From a virus: a stretch of 27,102 nucleotides of DNA. Numbering within the stretch: position 1 is the stretch's first letter; each line of letters opens with the position of its first letter. The notes below the pieces were generated by a model. The model worked only from the letters and a program-made list of their open reading frames with translations, had not been told where the DNA came from and did no database searches. A program made the position numbers and the translations under genes. Positions 26,796 to 27,102 of this stretch are shown in pieces. Location of the stretch: positions 1 to 27,102 of IMG/VR virus record IMGVR_UViG_3300045119_000446; one strand, 5' to 3'.

Positions 26796-27102
26796 ATGAC
26801 TATCCTCGCCGTGACCGGCTTTATCCCAATCCCCGGCCATCCCCGCCCGGCGCAGTACTACGAAAGGCTCGGCGCGCAACTGGCCGCAGCCGACATCAAG
26901 TTGCTGCGCCTCGACACCGCGCTTGAGGCGTGCTGGCTCTACCGGCATCTGCAACGGCACGGGCCGGTGACCCACTCGACCGCCGACAACCCGACCAAGA
27001 ACTCGCTCGCCTACCACATCGTACAGGCGGAGAAGTCCGAGCTCATCGCGGACGCCGCCGAGCTGGTTCCCGGCGCCGACGTCATCGTCTGGATCGATCT
27101 CG
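26796..27102 (+). CDS. Hypothetical protein, N-terminal part (cut by window edge)
   Basis: The first 102 residues are visible, starting MTILAVTGFIPIPGHPRPAQ and continuing 'YYERLGAQLAAADIKLLRLD'. The segment 'NPTKNSLAYHIVQAEKSELI' and final 'PGADVIVWIDL' resemble the HtrL/YibB-like group of glycan-related proteins often near sugar-transfer genes, though I hold this loosely. The frame stays open to the last base. With the glycosyltransferase upstream it may be part of a glycan-modifying cassette. Confidence 0.6.
   Translation, partial: MTILAVTGFIPIPGHPRPAQYYERLGAQLAAADIKLLRLDTALEACWLYRHLQRHGPVTHSTADNPTKNSLAYHIVQAEKSELIADAAELVPGADVIVWIDL

Noticed and set aside
1-27102. CRISPR arrays, tRNA genes, rRNA, insertion sequences
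   Set aside because: No regularly spaced repeats of CRISPR type, no convincing cloverleaf, no transposase or terminal inverted repeats were seen by eye. A tRNAscan or ISfinder search was not possible.

Overview
The window looks like part of a temperate tailed-phage genome (prophage or virion DNA) of a GC-rich alphaproteobacterium, probably of the rhizobial/Bradyrhizobium kind. This rests on the high GC content, the CI/Cro-like divergent control region, the RecT and YqaJ recombinases, the RepA-like helicase, the large terminase and portal, an excisionase-like protein, and many short ORFs joined by ATGA or GTGA stop/start overlaps. I see no integrase, tail genes, lysis enzyme, tRNA, rRNA, IS element or CRISPR. 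The host assignment is inference.

Layout. (1) 1-6963, minus strand: a leftward early operon. In transcription order it holds YqaJ exonuclease, RecT, several small proteins, a secreted protein with a PEP/VPLPA-CTERM-like tail, MazG-like pyrophosphohydrolase, a beta-class DNA methyltransferase and small ORFs running off the left edge. (2) 6964-7493: the switch. A CI-like repressor reads left and a Cro-like protein reads right, and four copies of a CTTTGC-N5-GCAAAG operator (one imperfect) lie on either side of the repressor gene. (3) 7494-13012, plus strand: replication and DNA metabolism. It holds a ParB-MT-A70 fusion methyltransferase, a PD-(D/E)xK-like protein, a VRR-NUC nuclease, an HNH endonuclease and a RepA-like ATPase. 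(4) 13013-13854: non-coding, with a cluster of GGGACAA/TTGTCCC motifs around an AT-rich stretch. This is a candidate origin.

(5) 13855-18079, plus strand: small genes separated by unusually structured RNA. It is the most striking part of the window. Two complete type II hammerhead ribozymes (14782-14835 and 15985-16043) lie between genes. Five hairpins with different stems but the same loop, UUGGCG, lie in the gaps of the same region, and four of them sit just upstream of a GAGG ribosome binding site. A sixth hairpin with a UUGCG loop precedes the first gene. A fifth repressor operator (16753-16769) lies upstream of the last gene group.

(6) 18082-21285, minus strand: packaging genes (candidate small terminase with an AT-hook, two small basic proteins, large terminase, HTH protein). 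(7) 21323-26407, plus strand: portal, small structural or accessory proteins, and a large protein joining a GT2 glycosyltransferase to a GH130-like propeller. (8) 26410-27102: an excisionase-like HTH protein on the minus strand and the start of another rightward gene cut by the right edge.

The genes fit a lysogenic phage. The repressor would shut the leftward recombination operon and the rightward replication operon, and possibly a later promoter through the distant operator. The ribozyme and hairpin operon suggests that its long transcript is cut into pieces that begin with stable 5' hairpins, giving post-transcriptional control of each small gene.
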